The notes beneath the pieces were generated by a model that was not told the DNA's origin, ran no database searches, and saw only the letters and a list, made by a program, of their open reading frames with translations. Below are positions 47,982 to 48,363 of a stretch of DNA of 48,363 nt, in pieces. Numbering within the stretch: position 1 is the stretch's first letter; every line of letters begins with the position of its first letter. Both the position numbers and the translations under genes were made by a program. This stretch comes from Candidatus Hydrogenedentota bacterium (GTDB taxonomy: Bacteria > Hydrogenedentota > Hydrogenedentia > Hydrogenedentales > CAITNO01). The stretch is from assembly GCA_012730045.1 (NCBI GenBank), contig JAAYBR010000026.1:1-48363 (forward strand), written 5' to 3'.

Positions 47982-48363
47982 GGGGTGCGTCAACCCTTCC
48001 GAAACCCCGGTGTTGTGCGGGGTCCCGGGGGGATTATACAGCAACACGCATGACCATCGCGCACAGGCGGTTCATGGCATCCGGATATCCCGGCGCGATG
48101 CCCGTCCGTTGCGCCGATGCCCCCGTTTCGTGCAGAGAAGGAAGGCGGCCACGCGGGCGCGGGGCGGTCCCGGGAGAGGGCATGCGCTTTCTCTCTCCGC
48201 GACGACGCTCCTTGACGGCCTGCCGGGGCTTTGATAGACTGGTCGGCGGGACGGGAAAGTTGAATCGGTTTCGGGAATCCCTTGGGGGCATGGGGAGGGC
48301 TGGTGCCTACCTTGCCTTTCCTTTGCGCCGTTGCGCCTTTGCGTTAAAGCCTCTTTAACGCCA
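47982..48363. other. Right-end region without a supported gene; repeat-like terminus
   Basis: No convincing open frame. The last ~45 bases contain CCTTTGCGCCGTTGCGCC, TTTGCGTTAAAG and CTTTAACG, a short-unit TTTGCGNN pattern like the TTTGCG...GTTAA dispersed repeats known from many bacteria. It is cut by the window edge, so its extent is unknown. Confidence 0.4.

Noticed and set aside
1-48363. tRNA or rRNA genes, insertion sequences, prophage or integrase
   Set aside because: None could be recognised: no GTTCRANYC-type tRNA arms in the gaps, no transposase or integrase motifs in any frame.

Overview
The window is about 48 kb of very GC-rich bacterial chromosome with no rRNA, tRNA, transposase, CRISPR array or plasmid functions visible. 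Gene content suggests a Gram-negative polysaccharide degrader of the Hydrogenedentota / Planctomycetota / Lentisphaerota type. The pointers are a Tat-exported double sulfatase, a PhoD-like phosphatase, a DUF1080 protein, a DUF4091 protein with FG-GAP repeats, an OmpA-type lipoprotein and an outer-membrane barrel. The intergenic space is crowded with palindromic dispersed repeats. The phylum is inferred from this style of gene content, not from a marker-gene tree.

Layout. 330-3503 (+): FecR-domain protein, OmpA-like lipoprotein and a CHASE2/HD-GYP sensor, a probable envelope-to-c-di-GMP signalling unit. 3570-8707 (-): a tandem sulfatase with HEAT tail, then a PhoD-like phosphatase, one operon. 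9037-11688 (-): mutS. 12053-12499 (+): a UPF0178 protein. 12511-14727 (-): secreted melibiase-like protein. 15027-17756 (+): acyl-CoA synthetase/GNAT fusion resembling Pat acetyltransferases. 17766-22424 (-): three-gene operon of an 84-residue-repeat HEAT protein, a GrpE-like factor and a lidless Hsp70 with an added four-cysteine insert; this is the best candidate for an under-described system. 22696-24972 (-): secreted alpha/alpha-toroid protein. 25162-25467 (+): truncated rhamnulose-phosphate aldolase. 25464-29932 (-): RND exporter, LolA-like periplasmic protein and outer-membrane barrel. 30240-30814 (+): glycosyltransferase-39/TPR gene with an internal deletion. 30886-31113 (+): small XRE regulator on an apparently leaderless transcript. 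31183-34557 (-): FG-GAP/DUF4091 protein. 34997-36365 (+): ppnP and a DUF1080 protein. 36791-37996 (+): RhlE-type helicase.

38205-44068 is an assimilatory sulfur block. CysH makes sulfite, a uroporphyrinogen methyltransferase and a precorrin-2 dehydrogenase supply siroheme precursors, and a 1,110-residue protein on the opposite strand fuses siroheme sulfite reductase, a GltD-like flavoprotein and a ferredoxin. The rest is a YkgJ-family protein (44282-44842), uronate isomerase (45071-46498) and a SirB1-like transglutaminase-fold protein (47082-47981).

The sulfatases, phosphatase, glycosidase-like proteins, uronate isomerase and rhamnose aldolase remnant together fit use of sulfated, uronate- and rhamnose-containing glycans. 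Several promoters match the sigma70 consensus closely despite the high GC (TTGACA-17-TATAAT before cysH; TTGCCC-17-TATAAT before uxaC; TGGACA-17-CATAAT before the HEAT/GrpE/Hsp70 operon). Coordinates of motifs were read by eye; no alignment or database search was run.
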